From the NCBI RefSeq assembly GCF_000633255.1, contig NZ_AYMJ01000011.1, forward strand, positions 186,001 through 250,000: a stretch of DNA of 64,000 nucleotides. Direction: 5' to 3'. The notes under the pieces were generated by a model. The model was not told where the DNA came from. It worked only from the letters and a program-made list of their open reading frames with translations, and did no database searches. This DNA is from Pseudomonas sp. H1h (GTDB taxonomy: Bacteria; Pseudomonadota; Gammaproteobacteria; Pseudomonadales; Pseudomonadaceae). This document shows positions 34,558 through 43,653 of the stretch, in pieces. The translations under genes and the position numbers were made by a program. Positions within the stretch are counted from its first letter, which is position 1. The number at the start of each line of letters is the position of its first letter.

Positions 34558-35535
34558 TTACGGCGTAGTGGTTCCGCTGATCACAGCGGCGAACGGGACC
34601 TGCTTGCGGCTGAACACACGCTGCCAGTTCGCAGCAGCTGCGTACTGAGTCGCGGTTGGGCTGGCGTTCTGGGCCTCGGAGCCCTTCCAGCTGAAACCAG
34701 CAGGCTGGAGGATGTAGGTCTTCCGCTCCCACAGCACTTCCGCACCGCCGCCGTTGCCGCCGCCCGGCTTACGCTCCAGCTCGACCGGCACCTTCGGAGC
34801 ACCTTCGCCGTAGCCGAAAGCGCCCTGGCCGAAGAACACAGACAGGTATTTGCCAGCGCCATAGATCAGGCCATCGTCCATGAACACCGGTTTGCCCAGG
34901 TAGGTTGCCAGGATGATCTTGCCGTCGGAGTCGCGTAGGTACTCGATCAGGTCTTGCTTGACCATCTGGTTCATCACGACCGAGTGCACGCCGATCGCGC
35001 CGAACTGATCAGCAGCATCGCCGGCGGTAAACGCGGCATCCTGAAAGGCATTCGCGTTGATGGTCGCGCCCGCGTCGATGACCATGTCACCGCCGTTATT
35101 GGCGATGTTCGAGGCAATGATGCCGCGAGCGGCACCCAGGGTGTAGCGCTGCCACTGACGAGTCCAGTAGGTGCCGAAGCGGTTGCGGATCTGCTGTTGT
35201 GGTTCGGTGTTGGCCAGCTCCGCAGTCAAATCGGTTACGCCGTAACCTTTGTTGAGGTACAGGACTCGGGCACGCATGCTGTCCTGCTCGACCTTGCCGA
35301 CTTCGCCTTGGTCATTCGGGTCATCGTTGCTGATGTTCGGAGCTTCATCAGCGTTGAGATCCTGCCAGTAGCTGATCTCAGCGGTGCCTTGGCTGCCGGA
35401 GGCGATCGCATCCAGCACTGGCGAGCGAGTCACGATGCCCGACTCATATACAGCGGTCTTTTCCGGGCTGTTAACCGGCGCCAGGGAGGCGTAGTAGTCA
35501 CCGACGAAGATGTCAGTCAGTTGGGTAGTTGCCAT
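34558..35535 (-). CDS. major capsid protein
   Basis: This 325-residue protein begins MATTQLTDIFVGDYYASLAP and contains 'YGVTDLTAELANTEPQQQI', 'GIIASNIANNGGDM' and 'GVHSVVMNQMVKQDLIEYLR', as in HK97-fold coat proteins of podo/siphoviruses. It directly follows the scaffold gene (3 bases). Confidence 0.88.
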   Translation of the reverse strand: MATTQLTDIFVGDYYASLAPVNSPEKTAVYESGIVTRSPVLDAIASGSQGTAEISYWQDLNADEAPNISNDDPNDQGEVGKVEQDSMRARVLYLNKGYGVTDLTAELANTEPQQQIRNRFGTYWTRQWQRYTLGAARGIIASNIANNGGDMVIDAGATINANAFQDAAFTAGDAADQFGAIGVHSVVMNQMVKQDLIEYLRDSDGKIILATYLGKPVFMDDGLIYGAGKYLSVFFGQGAFGYGEGAPKVPVELERKPGGGNGGGAEVLWERKTYILQPAGFSWKGSEAQNASPTATQYAAAANWQRVFSRKQVPFAAVISGTTTP

Positions 35536-35538
35536 GGA

Positions 35539-36276
35539 CTAGGTTCCTTTGGTGGCCTGGAGTTTTTTGAATGCTTCGGGGTTGTCACGAGCCAGCGCGG
35601 CGCGCTCCTGCTCGGTGTATTCGCCCCATTTCTTCGTGGCCTTGCCACCTTGATCGCCGGTCGGACCGGCACCCTGAGCCCTTGGCCACAGGTGTGTTGC
35701 TGTTTCACGCAGCGACTCCGCCCATTCGAGCGGAGACAGCGGGGTTTTCCCGTCCTTCCCGTAAACGACCTCGCCGTCACGGTCGGTGGCGATCGCCTCA
35801 CCGTCTTCACTGAGTTTGAAAGCGCCCCGTGCGCGCAGGATGATGTCCTCGGCGGCTTCGGGGAGCGCGCCGGCCTTGATGGCTGCAGCGCGGATGGAAT
35901 CGGCCAGCACCTTGTCGCTGTACTTGGCGGCGAATTGCTCGGCTTTGTCAGCACGGGCCTTCTCGGCGGCAAGCTTGGTGTCGTAGTCGGTGCGCAGGCG
36001 CTCGGTGCGTCGGGTGATGACCTCGTCCAGCTTGCCCTCGGCAATCAGCTTGGTCTCTTCGTCCTGGCCCACCTTTGTCAGCAGCCCCTTCACGGCGGCG
36101 ATGTCCAAACCTTCGAACTGGGTCTTGAAGCCGTCCAGTTCGGTTTTGGTAGTCCGGAGCGAGCCAAGCAGCTCGGTGTTTTTGTTCTTGAGTCCCAGGG
36201 TCGCCGCCTCTACCGCTTCAACGATCGCGGATTTGACTGCCGGGTCTTCAAGATCAATCTGGTTTTCGTCTGCCAC
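35539..36276 (-). CDS. capsid scaffold protein
   Basis: This 245-residue protein begins MADENQIDLEDPAVKSAIVE and has a long coiled coil (about 20-130) and an acidic/basic C-terminus, as in phage scaffolds. GTG at 36276 with AAGGGG eight bases upstream is chosen. The longer in-frame ATG at 36318 sits directly on the T-run of a terminator and has no ribosome site. Confidence 0.82.
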   Translation of the reverse strand: MADENQIDLEDPAVKSAIVEAVEAATLGLKNKNTELLGSLRTTKTELDGFKTQFEGLDIAAVKGLLTKVGQDEETKLIAEGKLDEVITRRTERLRTDYDTKLAAEKARADKAEQFAAKYSDKVLADSIRAAAIKAGALPEAAEDIILRARGAFKLSEDGEAIATDRDGEVVYGKDGKTPLSPLEWAESLRETATHLWPRAQGAGPTGDQGGKATKKWGEYTEQERAALARDNPEAFKKLQATKGT

Positions 36277-36318
36277 TTGGTGCACCCCTTGGGTTTGGTC
36301 GGCCCGCTTTGCAGGCAT

Positions 36319-36344
36319 AAAAAAACCCCGGCATGGCCGAGGTT
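36319..36344 (-). terminator. terminator of the inserted membrane-protein gene
   Basis: AACCTCGGC-CAT-GCCGGGGTT is a 9-bp stem with one G-U, followed by T7 on the minus strand. Confidence 0.8.
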
Positions 36345-36364
36345 TGGAATTTGCATCGATAAAG

Positions 36365-36979
36365 TCAATGCGGGCTTAGAAGTTTAATGTCATGCCTGTT
36401 GGCTGCATCCTGTAGCCAGGCAATGAAGTTGGCATCCACGGGCAAAACGTGAACATCCATGGAGGTGATTACTTCGATCGTCAATTCATTTAGGGTGAAG
36501 GGCTGCAACCAACTTACGATCGTTACTAACTGTTTGGCCTGATCTGACCGCCAACTGGCATGTATTTCCTCCCTAAAGCCCAAACGAACGGGGAATATAA
36601 TTTGATCTCCCGATGAATCGTTAAGGACGGGACTTATGGCGTTTTTGCTCGAACGACCAATAAGCACGGTCTTTACTATTACCGGGTAATGTCCGAGAGA
36701 AACGATGTGCAGGTGCGCAAACATGCCCCCCACCCTTACATCAATCTTCAAATTTTCCTTCTCTCTTTCCGCTTGCATTCTCTCGCCGCGGTTAGCCATC
36801 CATAGGCTAACAAGAACGGCTAGCAGCGCCCCCACCCCGGAGACCCAGCTACCGGCGGTATTCCAATCCCAAACGAAGGAAACAGTCGACGTAGAGTTAA
36901 AATTGATGCCTGCGGTAAGACCAAGCATCCCGCAAATCAGGCACATTAGCGCCGCGATCAGCACTGCCATCCAATTCAT
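36365..36979 (-). CDS. membrane protein between connector and scaffold genes (moron)
   Basis: This 204-residue protein has two membrane helices at about 4-24 and 45-62, then a soluble domain of about 140 residues ('VRVGGMFAHLHIVSLGHYPV'). Its base composition is lower in GC than its neighbours. It has its own promoter (37005-37033) and terminator (36319-36344), the hallmark of a gene expressed in the lysogen. Function unknown; a similar plan (N-terminal helices, then soluble domain) is seen at 63375-63857. Confidence 0.75.
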   Translation of the reverse strand: MNWMAVLIAALMCLICGMLGLTAGINFNSTSTVSFVWDWNTAGSWVSGVGALLAVLVSLWMANRGERMQAEREKENLKIDVRVGGMFAHLHIVSLGHYPVIVKTVLIGRSSKNAISPVLNDSSGDQIIFPVRLGFREEIHASWRSDQAKQLVTIVSWLQPFTLNELTIEVITSMDVHVLPVDANFIAWLQDAANRHDIKLLSPH

Positions 36980-37004
36980 TAACTAGCCCCCTAAATCACA
37001 GGAG

Positions 37005-37033
37005 CTTATAGCAGCCAGCACGCGACCGGCCAA
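37005..37033 (-). promoter_or_regulatory. promoter of the inserted membrane-protein gene
   Basis: TTGGCC (37028-37033), exactly 17 bases, TATAAG (37005-37010, preceded by TGC). The ATG is 26 bases downstream of the -10. Confidence 0.65.
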
Positions 37034-37045
37034 CCGCTTTGCACT

Positions 37046-37531
37046 CTACTCAACGACAGTCAACCCACGCATGACAAGGTAATCAGCGAACTGCGTCCTA
37101 CTCGGCGCGTATGGCGGCGGTCGCATGCGAAAGCCCGGCGTATCGCGATTGAGCCGAGTTCGTCGCCCGTTTGGCTCCGTGCAATGCGTTGGCTCTTCGA
37201 TCTGGAAGCCCTGTTCGGCGGCGTATAACTCAACTGCCAGCCGTACTTGGCCCCATTCAAGCTCAAAGGGCACGAACGTCTCTGAAAGCGTCTGGCATTC
37301 GATCTTACAGTCACGCCGAGGCCAGGCCATTGCCTGATCTGGATTGGCCTTGCGCCCTTTCCACTGCCGGGCGTTGATGTCCGCCGCGGCGCGCAGCAGC
37401 AACGCAACCTGATCGGGCTCTGCTTCAGGGATCCGAAAGCCGTAGTAGTCGCGGTAGAAGGTCAGCTTCTCCAGCGGTACAAAGCTGTTGGCATCCGGCC
37501 TTCCCTGCCCATCCTCAACAATGATCTGCAT
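37046..37531 (-). CDS. DnaT-like/head-tail connector family protein
   Basis: This 161-residue protein (MQIIVEDGQGRPDANSFVPL...) with 'INARQWKGRKANPDQAMAWP' matches the phage family named 'putative DnaT-like ssDNA-binding protein', which lies at the connector position of many siphoviruses. Structural role is inferred. Confidence 0.8.
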   Translation of the reverse strand: MQIIVEDGQGRPDANSFVPLEKLTFYRDYYGFRIPEAEPDQVALLLRAAADINARQWKGRKANPDQAMAWPRRDCKIECQTLSETFVPFELEWGQVRLAVELYAAEQGFQIEEPTHCTEPNGRRTRLNRDTPGFRMRPPPYAPSRTQFADYLVMRGLTVVE

Positions 37532-37539
37532 CGGTCATC

Positions 37540-38652
37540 TCAACCTGGTGGTGTCCCGAGTGTAACGCCTGCCCGGGCGAACATGTCAGGCTCAATGGCC
37601 TTCAGTTCGGCCAGGGTCAGTGGCTTGAACTTCTTGTCGAGCTGCAGCTTGGCGAACTTCTCCGGCGTCAGCCCGCCATCTCGGAACAGCTTGCCCCGGA
37701 CGGGGCCAAGTGCATGATCTTGGAAGCTCGCTGGCTGTGTTGCCAGCCATTCGTAATAATTCAAACTTGCATCGACCTGCGCCCCGCCATTGTCGCCTAT
37801 CGAAGCGCGCGTGGCGTCCTTGGCAAACGTCTCCGAAAGCCTGGTGGTCGGCACCGTAGTCGACCGGCAGTTGATGTGCGCCGGCGGCAGCGGCCCTTTC
37901 CCCAAGTCAAAGCGCATACCATCCAAGCCCTTGCACTGTTGTGAGGTCTTGCGGTCGAGCGTCGAAACCCACCTGTAGCCCAAAACTACATCACTATTGG
38001 CCTTCAGGGTTTCCATCCGCGCCGTGGTGGCCACATGCTGAATCGCTGTCTGCACCACAGAGGCGGCGTTGCGATTGCTTACTGCAAGAATGCCATCGGT
38101 AAAGTTCTGCGCCGCGGTGCCGCGAATAGCCTGGATGATCTGGGCGTTCGTCTGGCCTTGGCCGAAGCCGAGCCGGATGGTGTTCGTTACCCGCATCGTC
38201 TCAGTCCGCGTCCAGCCGCTGAGGAAGCTCTTGAGCAGCTTCCCGCCATCGATGCCCTTCACCTGCAGCGGATAGGAGAACACCGCCGCGCGGATCACCG
38301 TGTTGGTCGGCACCACTGCGTCGATGGAGAGCGCATTGCTCAGGCTGTTGGCCTCGAAGGTGGCCTCATACAGCGCAATATCCACCAGATCGACCTGCAC
38401 AACATCGCCGAAGGCCTTATAAATCTCCAGCAGCTTTCCGTCGACTCGGGCCAGAAACTGCTCAAGGCGATCGCGACTGTAGGTCGTCAGCTCCTTGCGT
38501 GTCAGTTGCTCGCGCACCAGCTTGTCGATCTGGCGCAGGTACTTCTCGAACTTTTTGACCTCGCCAGCCTTAAGCCGCTCCAGCATTACCGAGTGACGGG
38601 TCGTCTGCTCCAGTAATTGGCTGTCCGCCTGCGCCTGGCTTGTCGTTGACAT
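37540..38652 (-). CDS. minor head protein (Mu F / SPP1 gp7-like)
   Basis: This 370-residue protein begins MSTTSQAQADSQLLEQTTRH. The C-terminal half has the MuF signature 'WVSTLDRKTSQQCKGLDGM' and 'LPPAHINCRSTTVP' (about 240-275). It overlaps the portal gene by 83 bases. The family binds the portal and may be ejected with the DNA. Confidence 0.88.
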   Translation of the reverse strand: MSTTSQAQADSQLLEQTTRHSVMLERLKAGEVKKFEKYLRQIDKLVREQLTRKELTTYSRDRLEQFLARVDGKLLEIYKAFGDVVQVDLVDIALYEATFEANSLSNALSIDAVVPTNTVIRAAVFSYPLQVKGIDGGKLLKSFLSGWTRTETMRVTNTIRLGFGQGQTNAQIIQAIRGTAAQNFTDGILAVSNRNAASVVQTAIQHVATTARMETLKANSDVVLGYRWVSTLDRKTSQQCKGLDGMRFDLGKGPLPPAHINCRSTTVPTTRLSETFAKDATRASIGDNGGAQVDASLNYYEWLATQPASFQDHALGPVRGKLFRDGGLTPEKFAKLQLDKKFKPLTLAELKAIEPDMFARAGVTLGTPPG

Positions 38653-40030
38653 CTTCTTTGTCCAGGTTAATGCCGGCCGACTCGCGCTCATCGCTGATCA
38701 GGTCGGCTTCATCTTCATATGGGCGCTCCGGCAGCTTGCCGGTGGTGAGGTACTGCCAGTAGGTATCGGCGCTGATCGTTCCGGCCATCACACCTTTCAG
38801 CAGCTCGGCGAGAACCTGCGCGTCGACCACTGGGGTCACGAATTCAGGGTTCACCTTGAACTTGACCTGCTTGGGGTCGTAGCCCTTCCACTCGGCGGCG
38901 TATCGCAGACCCTGCTCCACCGCCTCGGCCACCGTGATGACGATGCTGTGCAGCGTGGCGTGCTGGTCGTTTTGGCGTGTTTTGCGCGCCTCACCCGACT
39001 CCGTACCGGCCACGTCCATGACCTTGGCGCCGGCTTCAAGCGCGGCGTTTTTCTGGTCATCCATGGCTTTGCGTACTGCTTCAATGCCGGCACCTTGGAA
39101 CTCTAGGTAACCGCACTGTCCGCTCGGGCCAAGATCCCATGCCGCCGATGGCCCCGTCACGCTGAGCTCTACGGACTCATCGAGACCGGACACCCACGGC
39201 TGCGGATGGCTAGTTTGGTGCAGTGCGGTGAAGTAGTCAGCACTCAGCTGATACGACTTCAAAGCGGCCCGCGCCATGGTCAGCAGCGGCACCTCGTCGA
39301 CATCTGGCGAGTTGTCGGTAGAGCCGCAGTAGATCACCGGAAGGTACGCCAGCCCTTTGACTAGGCGATTGTCGGTGTCAGTGGTACCTAGAGGCCGCTC
39401 ATCCTCGACAAGTTCGCCACCCTCGTTCCGCACCGCGGTGTAGCAAACATTTCCGTCCATGAAGAACTCACGGAAAACCGTGTCGCAGTCGTGGCTGTAT
39501 CGATCGCCGCCCTTCTTGCGAAACTCGCGGAACACCGAAAGGACCAGATCCTGCCGGCCGCCTTGGTCCGCGGTGTCCCAGTTGATGGCGTTGCGCGTGG
39601 CATAAGTCGAGAAATACGGCTCGCCGCGATCATCGATGTTCACCACCAGCGGCACCCGACCGTGCGAGATCGCCTGGCGCACCATGCGGAAGAACAGCTG
39701 CTTCAGGCCGAAGCCGTCCGCCGTGGCGTTGTCCTCCAACACTTTCAAACCAGTGGGCAGTTCGATCTCCGGGATCAGCCGAGACACCAACCCCATCATC
39801 GAGCGCAGAGAGTCACGCACCCAGTGCTCGTACTGAGCGCGGGCCGTGTAGTTCGCGTAAAGGTACTTGTTGCCGGCGGCGTCGAGCTTTTCGGCTTCGA
39901 CCATGCCGCTCGGCTTGGGCAGGTTGCGCTCGTTGCGTTTGACGGCGCACTCACCCTCGAGCGCGTCGTCCATCATCTCCCACTCGGCGATGTGCGCGTC
40001 GTAGTCGGGGTTTGTCGATTGCACTGGCAT
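38570..40030 (-). CDS. portal protein (DUF4055 type)
   Basis: This 486-residue protein begins MPVQSTNPDYDAHIAEWEMM with GGAGG nine bases upstream. DUF4055 features include 'SRLIPEIELP', 'GRVPLVVNIDDRGEPYF', 'LPVIYCGSTDNSPDVDEVPL' and the long helix 'EAVRKAMDDQKNAALEAGAK'. Its ATG overlaps the terminase stop (TGATG). Confidence 0.9.
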   Translation of the reverse strand: MPVQSTNPDYDAHIAEWEMMDDALEGECAVKRNERNLPKPSGMVEAEKLDAAGNKYLYANYTARAQYEHWVRDSLRSMMGLVSRLIPEIELPTGLKVLEDNATADGFGLKQLFFRMVRQAISHGRVPLVVNIDDRGEPYFSTYATRNAINWDTADQGGRQDLVLSVFREFRKKGGDRYSHDCDTVFREFFMDGNVCYTAVRNEGGELVEDERPLGTTDTDNRLVKGLAYLPVIYCGSTDNSPDVDEVPLLTMARAALKSYQLSADYFTALHQTSHPQPWVSGLDESVELSVTGPSAAWDLGPSGQCGYLEFQGAGIEAVRKAMDDQKNAALEAGAKVMDVAGTESGEARKTRQNDQHATLHSIVITVAEAVEQGLRYAAEWKGYDPKQVKFKVNPEFVTPVVDAQVLAELLKGVMAGTISADTYWQYLTTGKLPERPYEDEADLISDERESAGINLDKEDVNDKPGAGGQPITGADDPSLGNAGAA

Positions 40031-41367
40031 CAGGCCAAGCCTCCAATTCGGCGTGTTCCGCCTGTGCGTTTGATGCACGGCCACTCGACGTCGATGCAAT
40101 ACCCAATCGCCGTGGTGATGTGCTGGTAGTCGTTTTTCTGGTCTTCCTGGAAGGTCGAGCCCATTTGAAGTTGAACCGTACTCAAACCCTTGTGGCACCA
40201 GGGAGCGGTGACCGGGTTGATGAACAGGCTTGTTTCTCCTGAGGCTGTCAGGATCTTTGCCCGCACGGCGTTCTGCCGGTCCTTGATGGACGGGTGCGCC
40301 GGCTTGACCTTGCGCGTGTACGTCCAGCCATTAGCCTTGAGCACGCCCTCGATGTCGGTGTAGTCAGATGCGTGGCCGTGCTTCTCGCCCGCCTTGCCGG
40401 CCGGGTCGCCGTAGATCAGGACATGCTTGTTCTTGTGGTCCTTGAACTTGTCCACGAACTCGGCTGCCGACTGCTTCGATACCGCGCTAATCAGCACGAT
40501 CTCATCCAGCAGGTAAAGGTCTTTGCCGTCGTTGCGCCGCACACCGATGGCCGAAGACAGGGGCGTGAAGTTCTGGTCGTGCATCCACAACAGCTGCTCG
40601 TGCGGCTCAATGGCTGCATTCGTGGTGTTCGCCTTGCTGTAGTCCTCGTAGATACGGCCTGATGCCGTTTCAAACGATGCTTCGAATTCCTGCTTGAACT
40701 GCTTGGCCGACATGGCCCGCTTCATTGCATCCATTACGTCAGCCGGAAGAATCTCGGCCGATTTCCAATGAAACACGCGGAAGTTCGGGTCATTGCCCGA
40801 CTCCGCCTGCATGCACAGGTCGTAGTAATGGTTCAGGCCGTCCGGCACGCCAAGCAACCAGCACCAGGCCCGGTAATCCGGCATGGTCGGGTTGACGGTG
40901 TTCAGCGCCGGGAGAATGTTTGCTTCCCAGGCATCCGGCTTGATGTCGGCGAACTCGTCGATTCCGCCGCCCGTCCACGGGATACCCTCGATCCGCTGTG
41001 GCTTGTCCAAGCCGATGACGTGGATCTCGCTACCGTTGTCCAAGTAGATGATCAGATCCGACTCAGAAGGCCGGCGACTGTGCATGCAGCTCAGCGTGAA
41101 AGCCTTGAGGTCATCCCAGAAGATCTTCTTGGCCTGGGCATGCGTTGGCGCGGCGGCGAAGTACATGCCGGTGTAAGCGGATGCCTGCTTTACGAGGAAG
41201 CGCTTGAACCGTTCGGTCTTGCCGCTTCGGCGCCCAGCAGGCACCAGCGGGAAACGGATGCCCTCAGATACAGCCGCAACCAGGGCGAGCTGTACAGGGT
41301 GATCCTTGAGCGGATACCAGCGTGACAGTTGGCGATCAAACAACAGGTTGCCGGTGTTGGCCTTCAT
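40030..41367 (-). CDS. terminase large subunit
   Basis: This 445-residue protein has Walker A 'AGRRSGKT' (about 44-51), Walker B 'GGGIDEFAD' (Asp-Glu at about 137-138) and a C-terminal RNase-H-like nuclease starting at 'HVLIYGDPAGK'. It packages DNA and cuts concatemers. It overlaps the small subunit by 4 bases. Confidence 0.94.
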   Translation of the reverse strand: MKANTGNLLFDRQLSRWYPLKDHPVQLALVAAVSEGIRFPLVPAGRRSGKTERFKRFLVKQASAYTGMYFAAAPTHAQAKKIFWDDLKAFTLSCMHSRRPSESDLIIYLDNGSEIHVIGLDKPQRIEGIPWTGGGIDEFADIKPDAWEANILPALNTVNPTMPDYRAWCWLLGVPDGLNHYYDLCMQAESGNDPNFRVFHWKSAEILPADVMDAMKRAMSAKQFKQEFEASFETASGRIYEDYSKANTTNAAIEPHEQLLWMHDQNFTPLSSAIGVRRNDGKDLYLLDEIVLISAVSKQSAAEFVDKFKDHKNKHVLIYGDPAGKAGEKHGHASDYTDIEGVLKANGWTYTRKVKPAHPSIKDRQNAVRAKILTASGETSLFINPVTAPWCHKGLSTVQLQMGSTFQEDQKNDYQHITTAIGYCIDVEWPCIKRTGGTRRIGGLA

Positions 41368-41879
41368 GACGGCAGCCTCGCGATCAAATCGGCCAGCAGC
41401 TGGGCGTTTGAGTTTCCGCCGCCCTTCTCTATCAGCTTGAGCTCGGCCTTACGCTTCTCGATCTCAAGCAGTTTGATTTCTTCATCCAGCGACTTGTCCG
41501 GCTCAACGCGTCGATTGACGTATACGTCCCCGATCTCCTTGGCTGCTTGCTCAATGATCTGAGTGGCAAGGGCCATGTTCTTCATTGTCTCGGCCTTTTC
41601 AGCCATGCGTCCAAGCGCGCGTAGTCGATACGCACGGTTTGCGATCGGTATCTCTGCGGTCTGCTCACGAAAGCGCTTGCGGGTGTCATGAAAGAGGGTC
41701 TGCCACTTGGCTGCCAGGTTCACGCCGGCGCGCTTGGTTGGGTCGTGCTGCTCTACCTGCTGGCGGGTTACATCAACATCGAATTCTTGCTTCACCGCTT
41801 GTGAGACCTGCGTCGGAGTGTCGAAACACGCCAAAGCCTGAACGATGAAGGCTTTCACATCGTTTTTCAGGGCTGCCAT
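41364..41879 (-). CDS. terminase small subunit (DUF2280 type)
   Basis: This 171-residue protein begins MAALKNDVKAFIVQALACFD with an HTH-like region ('TPTQVSQAVKQEFDVDVTRQ') and a long helical C-terminus. DUF2280 proteins hold this place before DUF4055-portal phage terminases. It recognises the packaging site. Confidence 0.88.
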   Translation of the reverse strand: MAALKNDVKAFIVQALACFDTPTQVSQAVKQEFDVDVTRQQVEQHDPTKRAGVNLAAKWQTLFHDTRKRFREQTAEIPIANRAYRLRALGRMAEKAETMKNMALATQIIEQAAKEIGDVYVNRRVEPDKSLDEEIKLLEIEKRKAELKLIEKGGGNSNAQLLADLIARLPS

Positions 41880-41910
41880 AGATTGGATTCCGTCTCATGC
41901 CTGTCTCATA

Positions 41911-42534
41911 TCAGGCCGACTTGAGCAGACAGGTTCCGCAGGCCCTCGCAATGTTCATTTTCCCTACCTCGGCAGGATTGTTTGCAGCATCCACCAGCTC
42001 TTGAACCGCCAGACTTGCACCATACCGACGCACCACACCGACGAACTCTTCAACGTCGTGTCCGCGCATCTCAAGCTTGGGCAGGCCGTCCTGGGTGAAA
42101 GCTGGTTGACCGTACTTATCGGTCGCCTGGGCGATGTGGTAAAGCTCATGCTCAACCAGTGCGCAGAAGTCAGCATCAGAGCACTGGGCGCAGTAATCGG
42201 CGGCAAGGGTGATGATGTAGGCCGGCACGTCGCCGAACCAATCCATCATTTGCTGTTCCATTCTCGCCTTTTGCCAACCACCAGCGCGAAACGCTACCTG
42301 CTCGGCTTGACCGACCACTGTGCGCCCCTTCTTCGTGAAGGCAGCAGATGCCCACATCACACGAATGTCCGCATCGATCAGATGGGCGTGTTCTTCGTTA
42401 TAAACGCTTCCGGTTTCGGCGAGAATTTCGGTCTGGAGCCATTCCCACACCTCGGGCGCCGGAGTCAGGCGGATGCCGAAGTCAGGTAGATCGGACAGAT
42501 CAAGCAGTGAGCCAGGTGGTGTGGGTCTTTCCAT
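41911..42534 (-). CDS. putative phage metallopeptidase
   Basis: This 207-residue protein contains the zinc motif HELYH in 'ALVEHELYHIAQATDKYG' and a C-terminal Cys pair. The putative phage-metallopeptidase family commonly neighbours terminase genes. Role in infection unknown. ATG at 42534 has GGAG five bases upstream. Confidence 0.82.
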   Translation of the reverse strand: MERPTPPGSLLDLSDLPDFGIRLTPAPEVWEWLQTEILAETGSVYNEEHAHLIDADIRVMWASAAFTKKGRTVVGQAEQVAFRAGGWQKARMEQQMMDWFGDVPAYIITLAADYCAQCSDADFCALVEHELYHIAQATDKYGQPAFTQDGLPKLEMRGHDVEEFVGVVRRYGASLAVQELVDAANNPAEVGKMNIARACGTCLLKSA

Positions 42535-42627
42535 CACGTCTCCTCATTGGTATCCAAGAAAGCGTCGATCAGAGCAGTTCCTATAACCACCCGAACTTTT
42601 CCAACTATCATCTTCGGAAGCCACACC

Positions 42628-43023
42628 ATGGGAATGCACCTGCAAAGGAGTCTGCTCGAATTGGATATCTATTACTCGAAGCTGTTATTTGTAGCCCTCC
42701 CCGCACTCCTTCTCCTGCTGTACATCGGTCTTGGCCTGTTCGATCAGATCAGACCTAAAGGAGTCGTTTGGGGAGCTTGGAAAACGCACTGCTACTCAGG
42801 AGCTATGGGCTTTGGAGCTGGAATTTCTTTAGTTTTTGTCGTTACGTTCTTACTAAGAAAGACCTACCCAGGCAGGTTGGAAATTTACGTATTCAGCGTG
42901 TCGCTTTTGAATGCTTATCTGTATACCGCTACTGCTTTAATCGTGAACGTTCGATACTTTTTGAATCGCCGACAAAAACGCGCTGAAGCCCTCAATGCGT
43001 CAGACCAGCCTCCGCCCATTTAA
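42628..43023 (+). CDS. three-span membrane protein on the opposite strand (moron)
   Basis: This 131-residue protein (MGMHLQRSLLELDIYYSKLL...) has hydrophobic helices at about 20-40, 60-80 and 90-112 and a basic C-terminus. GGAAG lies eight bases before ATG. Its 3' end overlaps a truncated HTH-type frame on the other strand, suggesting it arrived by an insertion that cut that gene. No family recognised. Confidence 0.68.
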   Translation: MGMHLQRSLLELDIYYSKLLFVALPALLLLLYIGLGLFDQIRPKGVVWGAWKTHCYSGAMGFGAGISLVFVVTFLLRKTYPGRLEIYVFSVSLLNAYLYTATALIVNVRYFLNRRQKRAEALNASDQPPPI

Positions 43024-43083
43024 CGGTCGCCCAGTCCGGTAGGCTCGTTCGATCGCCTCCCAATCGGGTTGCTTGGTTGTCAT
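43000..43083 (-). pseudogene. truncated N-terminus of a small HTH (terminase-small-like) gene
   Basis: MTTKQPDWEAIERAYRTGRP, then LNGRRLV and a stop, with AGGA before the ATG. 'DWEAIERAYRTG' is the usual opening of small phage HTH proteins that continue with about 30 more residues of helix-turn-helix. Here the frame stops after 27 codons, inside the 3' end of the opposite-strand membrane gene. Confidence 0.55.
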
Positions 43084-43092
43084 TGGAGATCC

Positions 43093-43347
43093 TTATGTCT
43101 CTGGCTGCTCCAGCAGCACATCAATCAGCTTCTGCTCACCCAGCCGCATTGCGCCCAGGCATTGCAGGTCGTCGCACTTTGGCCCGAGACCGAACACGGT
43201 CACCTCGCCTTTAGGCCCCATGATGGTCAGCGCGCCTACCGTGCATTCCGGGTGCACACCGGCATCGAGGTCGTCAGCGATCTTGCGCAGGGTCTTGGCG
43301 GCGTCGCGCCAACCCTCCCGCTTGAACTCAACGAGCTTCGCGGTCAT
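43093..43347 (-). CDS. small phage protein, unidentified
   Basis: This 84-residue protein (MTAKLVEFKREGWRDAAKTL...) contains 'LRKIADDLDAGVHPECTVGA', a pattern frequent in small phage proteins next to NinX-type genes. GAGG lies nine bases before ATG. It is coupled to the upstream gene by a 4-base overlap. Confidence 0.68.
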   Translation of the reverse strand: MTAKLVEFKREGWRDAAKTLRKIADDLDAGVHPECTVGALTIMGPKGEVTVFGLGPKCDDLQCLGAMRLGEQKLIDVLLEQPET

Positions 43348-43532
43348 GCCGTTAACCTCTGGAACCACTCTTCAATGATCCGGCGCAGAACTGGCTCGGT
43401 TAGGATGGCCGATGGCTTGTCGCCGACGATCACCGTGCGCACCAAGTCACAGGGCAGTACGTGGACACCGTCATCGGCCGCAACCGTCAGGTGCGGGCGT
43501 TGGTCGGCGATGTCATGGATGTCTGCGGTCAT
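43344..43532 (-). CDS. small phage protein, unidentified
   Basis: This 62-residue protein (MTADIHDIADQRPHLTVAAD...) has GGAG before ATG. No known domain. It starts 12 bases from the composite repeat at 43544-43582, which may regulate it. Confidence 0.65.
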   Translation of the reverse strand: MTADIHDIADQRPHLTVAADDGVHVLPCDLVRTVIVGDKPSAILTEPVLRRIIEEWFQRLTA

Positions 43533-43543
43533 GTCTTGCTCCG

Positions 43544-43582
43544 GTGTCGCGACACAATTTGCTGATTCGCTAAACGTGTCGC
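43544..43582 (+). repeat. composite element copy A (intergenic)
   Basis: GTGTCGCGACAC (43544-43555, perfect palindrome), 20-base spacer, GTGTCGC (43576-43582). It lies between the divergent starts of a leftward 62-residue gene and the rightward lipoprotein gene. Confidence 0.8.
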
Positions 43583-43653
43583 AACTTGTGAAAGTGGTAC
43601 TCTCATTCCAGATCTTCAGCTACCACTCATGTCCTTCGAACGGAATCGACCAA

